Source: Camelus bactrianus
Lineage: Eukaryota > Chordata > Mammalia > Artiodactyla > Camelidae
NCBI RefSeq assembly: GCF_048773025.1
Contig: NC_133569.1
Span: 434,001-498,000 of the forward strand
Direction: 5' to 3'
Length of the DNA: 64,000 nt
Shown: positions 49,508 through 62,127 of the stretch, piece after piece
Position numbering within the stretch: position 1 is the stretch's first letter
How the letters are laid out: each line of letters starts with the position of its first letter
Made by a program: the position numbers and the translations under genes
The notes under the pieces: model-generated
Told to the model about the DNA's origin: nothing
Database searches by the model: none
What the model saw: only the letters and a program-made list of their open reading frames with translations

Positions 49508-51248
49508 CTAGGTGAACGAACGTCTCTCCACATGCTCAGGTCTGAGAGAAAAGTGTGTGTGAAAGCCGTCCTTCACCTAGATTGTTGGGAACACAAAGAT
49601 TTTTCTCAGTTGCAAACAACACTCCGTACATATATATGGGTAGGTAATAGCTTCAACTATGTTTTACAGAGAAAACTGAAGAAACTTCCAACCGACACTA
49701 GGAAACACACTGAGAAACCAGAGTAAAATGATAACCTGCAAACCTTTCCCATTGTGCTAGATGAATGAAAGTCTCTCCACATGCTCAATTCTGAGAGATA
49801 AGTGTGTGTGAAAGCCGTACTTCACCTAGCTTGTTGGGAACACAAAGATTCTTTTCAGTTGCAAACTACACTACATACATATATATGGGGCGGTACTAGC
49901 TCCAACTCATTTTTACAGTGAAAACTGCAGAAATTTCAAACCAGCACTAGGAAATATACTCAGAACCCAGAGTAAAAGTTTCCCCTGTAAACTGATTCTT
50001 TTGTCCTAGGTGAATGAACGTCTCTCCACATGCTCAGTTCTGAGAGATAAGTGTGTGTGAAAGCCGGCCTTCACCTATCTTCTTGGTAACACAAACTTCC
50101 TTTTCAGTTGCAATCTACACTCAATACAAATATATGGTGAGGAGTTAGATCCAACTGGGTTTTACAGTGAAAACTGCAGGAACTTCAAACTGGCACTAGG
50201 AATTATACTGAGAAACCAGAGTAATAGTTTCCACTGTAACCATTTCCTTTTGTGCTAGATGAAAGAACGTCTCTCCACATGCTCAGTTCTGAGAGATAAG
50301 CGTGTGTGAAAGCCGCACTTCACCTAGCTTGTTGGGAACACAACATTTCTCTTCAGTTGCAAACCACTATCCATACATATATAAGGGGAGGTACTAGCTC
50401 CAACTCGGGTTTACAGTGAAAACTGCTGGAACTTCACACCGGCACTAGGAAAAAGATTGAGAAACCAGAGAATAAATTTTCCTGAAAACCGTTCCCTTTG
50501 TGGTAGATGAATGAATGTCTCTCCACATGCTCAGTTCTGAGAGATAAGTGTTTGTGAAAGCCAGGCTTCAACTAGCTTGTTGGGAACACAAAGATTCTTC
50601 ACAGTTGCAAACAACACTCCGTACATATATATGGGTAGATACTAGCTCCAACTATGTTTTACAGAGAAAACTGAAGAAACTTCCAACCGACACTAGGAAA
50701 CACACTGAGAAACCAGAGTAATATGATAACCTGCAAACCTTTCTATTTGTGCTAGATGAATGAAAGTCTATCCACATGCTCAGTTCTGAGAGATAAGTGT
50801 GTGTGAAAGCCGTACTTCACCTAGCTTGTTGGGAACACAAAGATTCTTTTCAGTTGCAAACTACACTACATACATATATATGGGGCGGTACTAGCTCCAA
50901 CTCTATTTTACAGTGAAAACTGCAGAAATTTTAAACCAGCACTAGGAAACATACTCAGAACCCAGAGTATAAGTTTCCCCTGTAAACCGATTCTTTTGTC
51001 CTAGGTGAATAAATGTCTCTCCACATGCCCAGTTCTGAGAGATAAATGTGTGTGAAAGCCGGGCTTCACCTAGCTTCTTGGGAACACAAAGTTCCTTTTC
51101 AGTTGCAATCAACCCTCAATAAATATATATGGGGAGGTACTAGTTCCAACTCGGTTTTACAGTGAAAACTGCAGAAATTTCAAACCAGCACTAGGAAACA
51201 GACTCAGAACCCAGAGAAATAGTTTCTCCTGCAACCTCTTCCATTTAG
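49508..51248 (+). repeat. D block, copy 2 (1,741 bp)
   Basis: Same seven monomers as copy 1 at offset 6,697, differing by scattered substitutions (for example ctccaactcattttt against ctccaacacattttt in D2, and ctaggtgaat against ctaggcgaat at the D7 start). Unlike copy 1 it runs on into a full-length D8 monomer. Confidence 0.92.
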
Positions 51249-51610
51249 CTAGGTGTACGAACGTCTCTCCACATGCTCAGTTCTGAGAGAGAAGTGTGTG
51301 TGAAAGCCGTCTTTCACCAAGCTAGTTGGGAACACAAAGTTTCTTTTCAGTTGCAAACTACACTCCATAAATATGTGGGGAGGTATAAGCTTCAACCCGG
51401 TTTTACAGTGAAAACTGCAGGATCTTATATCCGGCACTAGGAAAGAGACTCAGAACCCTGAGTAAAAGTTTCCCTGCAAACGGTTCCATTTGTGCTAGAT
51501 GAATGAACGTCTCTCCAGATGCTCAGTTCTGAGACATAAGTGTGTGTGGAAGCCGTCCTTCACCTTGCATGTCGGAACACAATGTTTCTATTCAATTGCA
51601 AACTACACTC
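51249..51610 (+). repeat. Full-length D8 monomer and start of the next, linking to the 9-mer
   Basis: D8 (gtctttcaccaagctag, cttcaacccgg, ttatatccggcac, aaccctgag) has close relatives inside the 9-mers near 52,780 and 55,005 and near 57,730. The D block and the 9-mer domain therefore share a monomer at their boundary. Confidence 0.8.
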
Positions 51611-53836
51611 CATATATATATATAGGGAGGTACTAGCTCAAATCGGTTTTACAGTGAAAAATGCAGGAACTTCAATAGGGCACTAGGAAAAAGGCTGAGA
51701 AACCAGAGTAAAAGTTTCTCCTGAAAACCGTTTCCATTGTGCTAGATGAACGAACGTCTCTAAACATGCTCAGTTCAGAAATATAAGTGTGGGTGAAAGC
51801 CGTCCTTCACCTAGCTTGTTGGAAACACAAAGTTTCTTTTCAATTGCAAACTACACTCCATAATTATATATGGGGTGGCACTAGCTCTAATCGATTTTAA
51901 TGTGAAAACAGCAGGAATAACAATCCGGAACTAGGTAACAGACTGAGAATGCTGAGTAAAATTTTCCCTTCAACCCGTTCTCTTTGTGCTAGATGAATGA
52001 ACGTCTCTCCACATGCTCAGATCTGAGAGATAAGTGTGTGTGGAATCCGTCCTTCACCTAGCTTGTTGGGAACACATAGATTCTATTCAGTTGCAAACCA
52101 CAAACCATACATATATAAGGGGAGGTACTAGCTCCAACTCGGGTTTACAGTGTAAACTGCAGGTACTTCAAACCGGCACTAGGAAACAGATTGAGAAACC
52201 AGAGAATAGTTTCTCCTGCAACTCGTTCCCTTTGTGTTAGATGAATGAACGTCTCTCCACATGCTCAGTTCTGAGTGGTAAGTGTTTGTGAAAGGCTTCC
52301 TTCACCTAGCTTGTCGGGAACACAAAGTTTTTTTTCAATTGCAAACTACACTCCATACTAATATATGGGGTGGTACTAGCTCAAATCGATTTTAATGTAA
52401 AAACTGCAGGAACTTCAATAAGGCACTAGGAAACAGACTGAGAAAGCTTAGTAAAATTTCCCCCGCATCCCGTTCCCTTTGTGCTAGATGAACGAACGTC
52501 TCTCCACATGCTCAGTTCTGATAGATAAGTGAGTGTGAAAGCCGTCCTTCAATTAGCTTGTTGGGAACACAAAGTTTCTTTTCAGTTGCAAATTTCTCTC
52601 CATAGATATATATGGGGAGGTACTAGCTCCAACTCGGTTTTACACTGAATACTGCAGGGACATCAAACCAGCACTAGGAAACAGACCCAGAACCTAGAGT
52701 AACAGTTTCGCCTGTAACCCGTTCCCTTTGTGCTAGGTGAATGAAAGTCTCTCCAGATGCTCAGTTCTGAGAGATAAGTGTGTGTGAAAGCCGTCTTTCA
52801 CCAAGCTAGTTGGGAACACAAAGTTTCTTTTAAGTTGCAAACTACACTCCATAAATATATGGGGAGGTATAAGCTCCAACCCGGTTTTACAGTGAAAACT
52901 GCAGGATATTCTATCCGGCACTAGGAAACAGACTCAGAACCCTGAGTAAAAGTTTCCCTGCAAACCGTTCCATTTGTGCTAGATGAATGAACGTCTCTCC
53001 AGATGCTCAGTTCTGAGACATAAGTGTGTGTGGAAGCCGTCCTTCACCTAGCTTGCTGGGAACAAATAGTTTCTTTTCAGTTGAGAAATACAATCCATAC
53101 ATATACATGCTGAGGTACTAGCTCAAATCGGATTTACAGTGAAAAAAGAAGGAATTTCAATCCTACAATTGGAAACAGACTGAGAATGCTGAGTAAAATT
53201 TTTCCTACAACCCGTTCCCTTTGTGCTAGGTGAACGATCGTCTATCCACATGCTCATTTCTGAGAGATAAGTGTGTGTGAAAGCAGTCCTTCACCAAGCT
53301 TGTTGGGAAAAATAAGCTTCTTTTAAGTTGCAAACTACACTCCATAAATATATGGGGAGGTACAAGCTCCAACTCGGTTTTACAGTGAAAACTGCAGGTA
53401 ATTAAAACCGGCACTAGGAAACAGTCTCACAACCCAGAGTAAAAGTTTCTCCTGTAAAGCGTCCCTTTGTCCTAGGTGAACGAACGTCTCTCCACATGCT
53501 CAGTTCTCAGAGATAAATGTGTGTGAAAGCCGTCCTTCACCTAGCTTGTTGGGAACACAAAGTTTTTTTCAGTTGCAAACTACAATCCACACATATATAT
53601 GAAGAGGTCCTAGATCCAACTGGGTTTTACAGTGAAAACTGCAGGAACTTCAAACTGGCACTAGGAAATAGACTGAGAAACCAGAGTAAAAGTTTCTCCT
53701 TCAAACCGTCCCCTTTGTGCTAGATGAAAGAACGTCTCTCCAAATGCTGATTTCTGAGAGATAAGTGTGTGTGAAAGCCGTCCTTCAACTAGCTTGTGGG
53801 GAACACAAAGTTTCTTTTCAGTTGCAAAATACAATC
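51611..53836 (+). repeat. 9-monomer higher-order repeat, copy 1 (2,226 bp)
   Basis: Matches 53,837-56,062 at a constant offset of 2,226 bp (9 x 247.3). Includes a catatataag monomer near 52,112, a donor-like gtggtaagtg at 52,275, a d-like caatccatacatatacatgc monomer near 53,090 and a monomer with acacatatatatgaagagg near 53,590. The left boundary falls inside the AT-rich segment. Confidence 0.95.
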
Positions 53837-56062
53837 CATATATATATATAGGGAGGTACTAGCTCAAATCGGTTTTACAGTGAAAAATGCAGGAACTTCA
53901 ATAGGTCACTAGGAAAAAGGCTGAGAAACCAGAGTAAAAGTTTCTCCTGAAAACCGTTTCCATTGTGCTAGATGAACGAACGTCTCTAAACATGCTCAGT
54001 TCAGAAATAAAAGTGTGGGTGAAAGCCGTCCTTCACCTAGCTTGTTGGAAACACAAAGTTTCTTTTCAATTGCAAACTACACTCCATAATTATATATGGG
54101 GTGGCACTAGCTCTAATCGATTTTAATGTGAAAACAGCAGGAATAACAATCCGGAACTAGGTAACAGACTGAGAATGCTGAGTAAAATTTTCCCTTCAAC
54201 ACGTTCTCTTTGTGCTAGATGAATGAACGTCTCTCCACATGCTCAGATCTGAGAGATAAGTGTGTGTGGAATCCGTCCTTCACCTAGCTTGTTGGGAACA
54301 CATAGATTCTATTCAGTTGCAAACCACAAACCATACATATATAAGGGGAGGTACTAGCTCCAACTCGGGTTTACAGTGTAAACTGCAGGTACTTCAAACC
54401 GGCACTAGGAAACAGATTGAGAAACCAGAGAATAGTTTCTCCTGCAACTCGTTCCCTTTGTGTTAGATGAATGAACGTCTCTCCACATGCTCAGTTCTGA
54501 GTGGTAAGTGTTTGTGAAAGGCTTCCTTCACCTAGCTTGTCGGGAACACAAAGTTTTTTTTCAATTGCAAACTACACTCCATACTAATATATGGGGTGGT
54601 ACTAGCTCAAATCGATTTTAATGTAAAAACTGCAGGAACTTCAATAAGGCACTAGGAAACAGACTGAGAAAGCTTAGTAAAATTTCCCCCGCATCCCGTT
54701 CCCTTTGTGCTAGATGAACGAACGTCTCTCCACATGCTCAGTTCTGATAGATAAGTGAGTGTGAAAGCCGTCCTTCAATTAGCTTGTTGGGAACACAAAG
54801 TTTCTTTTCAGTTGCAAATTTCTCTCCATACATATATATGGGGAGGTACTAGCTCCAACTCGGTTTTACACTGAATACTGCAGGGACATCAAACCAGCAC
54901 TAGGAAACAGACCCAGAACCTAGAGTAACAGTTTCGCCTGTAACCCGTTCCCTTTGTGCTAGGTGAATGAAAGTCTCTCCAGATGCTCAGTTCTGAGAGA
55001 TAAGTGTGTGTGAAAGCCGTCTTTCACCAAGCTAGTTGGGAACACAAAGTTTCTTTTAAGTTGCAAACTACACTCCATAAATATATGGGGAGGTATAAGC
55101 TCCAACCCGGTTTTACAGTGAAAACTGCAGGATATTCTATCCGGCACTAGGAAACAGACTCAGAACCCTGAGTAAAAGTTTCCCTGCAAACCGTTCCATT
55201 TGTGCTAGATGAATGAACGTCTCTCCAGATGCTCAGTTCTGAGACATAAGTGTGTGTGGAAGCCGTCCTTCACCTAGCTTGCTGGGAACAAATAGTTTCT
55301 TTTCAGTTGAGAAATACAATCCATACATATACATGCTGAGGTACTAGCTCAAATCGGATTTACAGTGAAAAAAGAAGGAATTTCAATCCTACAATTGGAA
55401 ACAGACTGAGAATGCTGAGTAAAATTTTTCCTACAACCCGTTCCCTTTGTGCTAGGTGAACGATCGTCTATCCACATGCTCATTTCTGAGAGATAAGTGT
55501 GTGTGAAAGCAGTCCTTCACCAAGCTTGTTGGGAAAAATAAGCTTCTTTTAAGTTGCAAACTACACTCCATAAATATATGGGGAGGTACAAGCTCCAACT
55601 CGGTTTTACAGTGAAAACTGCAGGTAATTAAAACCGGCACTAGGAAACAGTCTCACAACCCAGAGTAAAAGTTCCTCCTGTAAAGCGTCCCTTTGTCCTA
55701 GGTGAACGAACGTCTCTCCACATGCTCAGTTCTCAGAGATAAATGTGTGTGAAAGCCGTCCTTCACCTAGCTTGTTGGGAACACAAAGTTTTTTTCAGTT
55801 GCAAACTACAATCCACACATATATATGAAGAGGTCCTAGATCCAACTGGGTTTTACAGTGAAAACTGCAGGAACTTCAAACTGGCACTAGGAAATAGACT
55901 GAGAAACCAGAGTAAAAGTTTCTCCTTCAAACCGTCCCCTTTGTGCTAGATGAAAGAACGTCTCTCCAAATGCTGATTTCTGAGAGATAAGTGTGTGTGA
56001 AAGCCGTCCTTCAACTAGCTTGTGGGGAACACAAAGTTTCTTTTCAGTTGCAAAATACAATC
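53837..56062 (+). repeat. 9-monomer higher-order repeat, copy 2 (2,226 bp)
   Basis: Nearly identical to copy 1. I noticed about five substitutions (for example catagatatatatgg at 52,600 against catacatatatatgg here, and gtttctcctgtaaagc against gttcctcctgtaaagc). Similarity to the start of the unit continues to about 56,172, so a third copy begins and then breaks off. Confidence 0.95.
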
Positions 56063-59000
56063 CATATATATATATAGGGAGGTACTAGCTCAAATCGGTT
56101 TTACAGTGAAAAATGCAGGAACTTCAATAGGTCACTAGGAAAAAGGCTGAGAAACCAGAGTAAAAGTTTCTCCGGAAAACCGTTTCTTTGTGCTAGATGA
56201 ACGAACGTCTCTCAACATGCTCAGTACAGAAATATATGTGTGGGTGAAAGCCGTACTGCACCTAGCTTGCTGGAAACACAAAAGTTCTTTTCAGTTGCAA
56301 ATTACACTCCAAAAATATATATGGGGATATTCTACCTCCAACTCGGTTTTACAGTGAAAACTGCAGGAACTTCAATAAGGCACTAGGAAACAGACTGAGA
56401 AAGCTTAGTAAAATTTCACTGCAACCCGTTCCCTTTGTGCTAGATGAACGAACGTCTCTCCACATGTTCAGTTCTGAGAGATAAGTGTGTGTGAAATCCG
56501 TCCTTCACATAGCTTGTTGGGAAAACAAAGATTCTTTCCAGTTGCAAACTACACACCATATATATATATAGGGGAAGGTACTAGCACCAACTCGGTTTTA
56601 TAGTGAAAACTGCAGGAACTTCAAACTGGCACTAGGAAACAGACTGAGAAACCAGAGTAATAATTTCTCCTGCAAACCGTTCCCTTTGCGCTAGGTGAAC
56701 GAAAGTCTTTCCACATGCTCATTTCTGAGAGATAAGTGTGAGTGAAAGCCGTCCTTCAACTAGCTTGCTGGGAACACAAAGTTTCTTTTCAGTTTCAAAA
56801 TACACACCATACATATACATGCGGAGGTACTAGCTCAAATCGGTTTTACAGTGAAAATAGCAGGAATAACAATCCGGAACTAGGTAACAGAATGAGAATG
56901 CTGAGTAAAATTTTCCCTTCAACCCGTTCTCTTTGTGCTAGATGAATGAACGTCTCTCCACATGCTCAGATCTGAGAGATAAGTGTGTGTGGAAGCCGTC
57001 CTTCACCTAGCTTGTTGGTAACACAAAGATTCTATTCAGTTGCAAACCACAAACCATACATATATAAGGGGAGGTACTAGCTCCAACTCGGGTTTACAGT
57101 GAAAACTGCAGGAACTTCAAACCGGCACTAGGAAACAGATTGAGAAACCAGAGAATAGTTTCTCCTGCAACTCGTTCCCTTTGTGCTAGATGAATGAACG
57201 TCTCTCCACATGCTCAGTTCTGAGTGGTAAGTGTTTGTGAAAGGCTTCCTTCACCTAGCTTGTCGGGAACACAAAGTTTTTTTTCAATTGCAAAGTACAC
57301 TCCATACTTATATATGGGGTGGTACTAGCTCAAATCGATTTTAATGTGAAAACTGCAGGAACTTCAATAAGGCACTAGGAAACAGACTGAGAAAGCTTAG
57401 TAAAATTTCCCCCGCATCCCGTTCCCTTTGTGCTAGATGAACGAACGTCTCTCCACATGCTCATTTCTGAGAGGTAAGTGAGTGTGAAGCCGTCCTTCAC
57501 TTAGCTTTTTGGGAACACAAAGTTTCTTTTCAGTTGAAAATTACACTCCATACATATATATGGGGAGGTAATAGCTCCAACTCGGTTTTACAGTGTATAC
57601 TGCAGGGACATCAAACCAGCACTAGGAAACAGACTCAGAACCTAGAGAAACAGTTTCTTCTGCAAACCGTTCCCTTTGAGCTAGGTGAATGAACGTCTCT
57701 CCAGATGCTCAGTTCTGAGAGATAAGTGTGTGTGAAAGCCGTCTTTCACCAAGCTAGTTGGGAACACAAAGTTTCTTTTAAGTTGCAAACTACACTCCAT
57801 AAATATATGGGGAGGTATAAACTCCAACCCGGTGTTACAGTGAAAACTGAAGTATCTTCAAACCGGCACTAGGAAACAGACACAGAACCCAGAGTAAAAG
57901 TTTCCCTGCAAACCGTTCCATTTGTGCTAGATGAATGAACGTTTCTCCAGATGCTCAGTTCTGAGACATAATTGTGTGTGGAAGCCGTCCTTCACCTAGC
58001 TTGCTGGGAACAAATAGTTTCTTTTCAGTTGCAAAATACAAACCATACATATACATGCTGAGGTACTAGCTCAAATCGGATTTACAGTGAAAATAGCAGG
58101 AATTTCTATCCTACAATTGGAAACAGACTGAGAATGCTGGGTAAAATTTTCCCTACAACCCGTTCCCTTTATGCTAGATGAACGATCGTCTATCCACATG
58201 CTCATTTCTGAGAGATAAGTGTGTGTGAAAGCAGTCCATCACCAAGACTGTTGGGAACAATAAGTTTCTTTTAAGTTGCAAACTACACTCCATAAATTTA
58301 TGGGGAGGTATAAGCTCCAACTCGGTTTTACAGTGAAAACTGCAGGAACTTCTATCAGGCACTAGGAAACAGATTGAGAAACCAGAGTAAAAGTTTCCCA
58401 GCAAACCTTTCCCTTTGTGCTAGATGAATGAAGTCTCTCCAGGTGCTCAGTTCTGAGAGATAAGTGTGTGTGAAAGCCGTCCTTCAGCAAGCTTGTTGGG
58501 AACACAAAGTATTTTTTCAGTTGCAAACTATAATCCATACTTATATATGGGGAGGTACTAGCTCCAACACAATTTTACACTGAAAACTGCAGGAAATTCA
58601 AACCGGCAACAGGAAACAGTCTCAGAACCTAGAGTAAATGTTTCTCCTGTAATGCGTCCCTTTGTCCTAGGTGAAAGAACGTCTCTCCACATGCTCAGTT
58701 CTGAGAGATAAATGTGTGTGAAAGCCGTCCTTCACCAGCTTGTTGGGAACACAAAATTTCTTTTCAGTAGCAAACAACAATCCACACATATATATGAGGA
58801 GGACTTAGATCCAACTGGGTTTTACAGTGAAAACTGCTGGAACTTCAAACTGGCACTAGGAAATAGACTGAGAAACCAGAGTAATAGTTTCTCCTTCAAA
58901 CCGTCCCCTTTGTGCTAGATGAAAGAACGTCTCTCCAAATGCTCATTTCTGAGAGATAAGTGTGTGTGAAAGCCGTCCTTCAACTAGCTTGTGGGGAATA

Positions 59001-62000
59001 CAACGTTTCTTTTCTTTTGCAAACTACAATCCATATATATATATGGGGAGGTACTAGCTCAAATCGGTTTTAAAGTGAAAAATGCAGGAAATTCAATAGG
59101 GCACTAGGAAAAAGGCTGAGAAACCAAGTAAAAGTTTCTCCTGAAACCCGTTTCCTTTGTGCTAGATGTACGAACGTCTCTGAACATGCTCAGTTCAGAA
59201 ATATAAGTGTGGGTGAAAGCCGTCCTTCACATAGCTTGTTGGAAACACAAAGCTTCTTTTCAGTTGCAAAGTACACTCCATACATATACATGCAAAGATA
59301 CTAGCTCAAATCGGTTTTACTGTGAAAATAGCAGGAATATCAATCCGGCACTAGGTAACAGACTGAGAATGCTGAGTAAAATTTTCCCTTCAATCCGTTC
59401 TCTTTGTTCTAGATGAATGAACGTCTCTCCACATGCTCAGATCTGAGAGATAACTGTGTGTGGAAGCCGTCCTTCACCTAGCTTGTTGGGAACACAAAGA
59501 TTCTATTCAGTTGCAAACCACAAACCATACATATATAAGGGGAGGTACTAGCTCCAACTCGGGTTTACAGTGAAAACTGAAGGAACTTCAAACCGGCACT
59601 AGGAAACAGATTGAGAAACCAGAGAATAGTTTCTCCTGCAACTCGTTCCCTTTGTGCTCGTTGAATGAACGTCTCTCCACATGCTCAGTTCTGAGAGATA
59701 TGTGTGTGTGAAAGCCAAACTTCACCTAGCTTGTTGGGAACGCAAAGATCCTTTTCAGTTGTAAAATACAATCCATACATATATATGGGTTGGTAGTAGC
59801 TCCAACTGGGTTTACAGTGAAAACTGCAGGATCTTCAAAACTGCACTAGGAAAAAGCCTGAGAAACCAGAGTAAAAGTTCCTCCTGCAACCCTTTTCCTT
59901 TGTGCTAGATGAACGAACGTCTCTCCACATGCTCTGTTCTGAAAGATAAGTGTGTGTGAAAGCCGTCCTTCACCTAGCTTGTTGGAAACACAAAGTTTCT
60001 TTTCAGTTGCGAACTACACTTCATATATATATATGGGGAGGTACTTGCTCCAACTCGGTTTTACAGTGAAAACTACAGGAACTTCAAACCGGCACTAGGA
60101 AACAGCCTGAGAATCCAGAGTAAAAGTTTCTCCTGCAACCCGTTCCTTTGTGCTAGGTGAACGAAAGTCTCTCCAAATGCTCATTTCTGAGAGAAAAGTA
60201 TGTGTGAAAGCCGACCTTAACCTAGCTTGCTGGGAACACAAAGATTCTTTCAGGTGCAAAATACAATCCATACATATACATGCAGAGTTACTAGCTCAAA
60301 ACGGTTTTTCAGTGAAAATAGCAGGAATTTCAATCCGGCACTAGGAAACAGACTGTGAATGCTGAGAAAAATTTTCCCTTCAACCCGTTCCCTTTGTGCT
60401 AGATGAACGAAAGTCTATCCACATGCTCAGTCCTGAGAGATAAGTGTGTGTGAAAGCAGTCCATCACCAAGCTTGTTGGGAACACAAAGCTTCTTTTAAT
60501 TTGCAAACTACACTCCATAAATATATGGGGGGGTATAAGCTCCAAATCGGTTTTAGAGTGAAAACTGCCGGAACTTCAAACCGGCACTAGGAAACAGATT
60601 GAGGAACCAGAGTAAAAGTTTCCTGCAACCCGTTCCCTTTGTGCTAGATGAATGACCGTCTCTTCAGATGCTCAGATCTGAGAGATAATTGTGTGTGAAA
60701 GCCGTACTTCAACTAGCTTGTTGCGAACACAATGATTCTATTCAGTTGCAAACCACAATCCATATATGTATAAGTGGAGATACTAGCTCCAACTCGGGTT
60801 TACAGTGAAAACTGCATGAACTGCAAACCGGCACTAGGAATCAGATTGAAAAAACTGAGAATATTTTCTCCTGCAAACCATTCCCTTTGTGCTAGATGAA
60901 TGAAAGTCTCTCCACATGCTCAGATCTGAGAGATAATTGTGTGTGAAAGAAGTCCTTCACCTAGCTTGTCGGAACACAAAGTTTCTATTCAGCTGCAAAC
61001 TACACTCCATATATATATATAGGGAGGTACTAGCTCAAATCGGTTATACAGTGAAAAATGCAGGAACTTCAATAGGGCACTAGGAAAAAGGCTGAGAATC
61101 CAGAGTAAAAGTTTCTCCTGAAACCCGTTTCCTTTGTGCTAGATGAACGAACGTCTCTAAACATGCTCAGTTCAGAAATAAAAGTGTGGGTGAAAGCCGT
61201 ACTTCACATAGCTTGTTGGAAACACAAAGCTTCTTTTCAGTTGCAAAGTACACTCCATACATATACATGCAAAGATACTAGCTCAAATCGGTTTTACTGT
61301 GAAAATAGCAGGAATATCAATCCGGCACTAGGTAACAGACTGAGAATGCTGAGTAAAATTTTCCCTTCAATCCGTTCTCTTTGTTCTAGATGAATGAACG
61401 TCTCTCCACATGCTCAGATCTGAGAGATAACTGTGTGTGGAAGCCGTCCTTCACCTAGCTTGTTGGGAACACAAAGTTTCTATTCAGTTTCAATCCACTA
61501 TCCATACATATATAAGGGGAGGTACTAGCTCCAACTCGGGTTTACAGTGAAAACTGCTGGAACTTCACAACGGCACTAGGAAAAAGATTGAGAAACCAGA
61601 GATTAATTTAACCTGCAACCCGTTCCCTTTGTGGTAGATGAATGAATGTCTCTCAACATGCTCAGTTCTGAGAGATAAGTGTGTGTGAAAGCCGTACTTC
61701 ACTTAGATTGTTAGGAACACAAAGTTTCTTTTCAGTTGCAAACTACACTCCATACATGTATAAAGGGAGGTCCAAACTCCAACATGGTTTTGCAGTGAAA
61801 ACTGCAGGAACTTCAAACGGCACTTGGAAACAGACTGAGAAAAATTAGTAAAACTTCCCCTGCAACTCGTTCCATTTGTGCTACATGAACGAACGTATAT
61901 CCACATGCTCAGTTCTGAAATATAAGTGTGTGTGAAAGCCGTTTTTCACCTAGCTTGTTGGGAACACTGTTTCTTTTCTTTTGCAATCTACACTCCATAC

Positions 62001-62127
62001 ATATATATTGGGAGGTCTTAGCTCCAACTGGGTTTTACAGTGAAAACTGCAGGAAATTCAAACTGGCACTAGGAAACAGACTGAAAAACCAGAGTAAAAG
62101 TTTCTCCTGCAACAAGTTCCCTTTGTG
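56063..62127 (+). repeat. Diverged monomers related to the 9-mer, with an 8-monomer echo
   Basis: About 24 monomers. The gtggtaagtg monomer of the 9-mer (52,275, 54,501) recurs at 57,234, 11 monomers on, and the caaaccgtcccc monomer (55,743) recurs at 58,712, 12 monomers on. So a third, older copy here has gained monomers, including ones near 58,210-58,700. About 59,010-59,470 repeats at about 60,990-61,450 (offset near 1,977 bp, 8 monomers), including catgcaaagatactagc. Several catatataag monomers occur (57,061, 59,532, 61,509). Confidence 0.82.

Larger units (their letters stand above)
44552..51248 (+). repeat. 27-monomer higher-order repeat, copy 2 (~6.7 kb)
   Basis: Collinear with copy 1 at an offset of 6,697 bp. 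Most of the unit is nearly identical. The stretch around 46,735-47,270 is an exception: there copy 2 carries cagacggag, ccctatgtg, gatgtacgaacg and ctcaccaaacg like 32,100-32,200, while copy 1 carries the 35,870-type variants. Confidence 0.93.
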
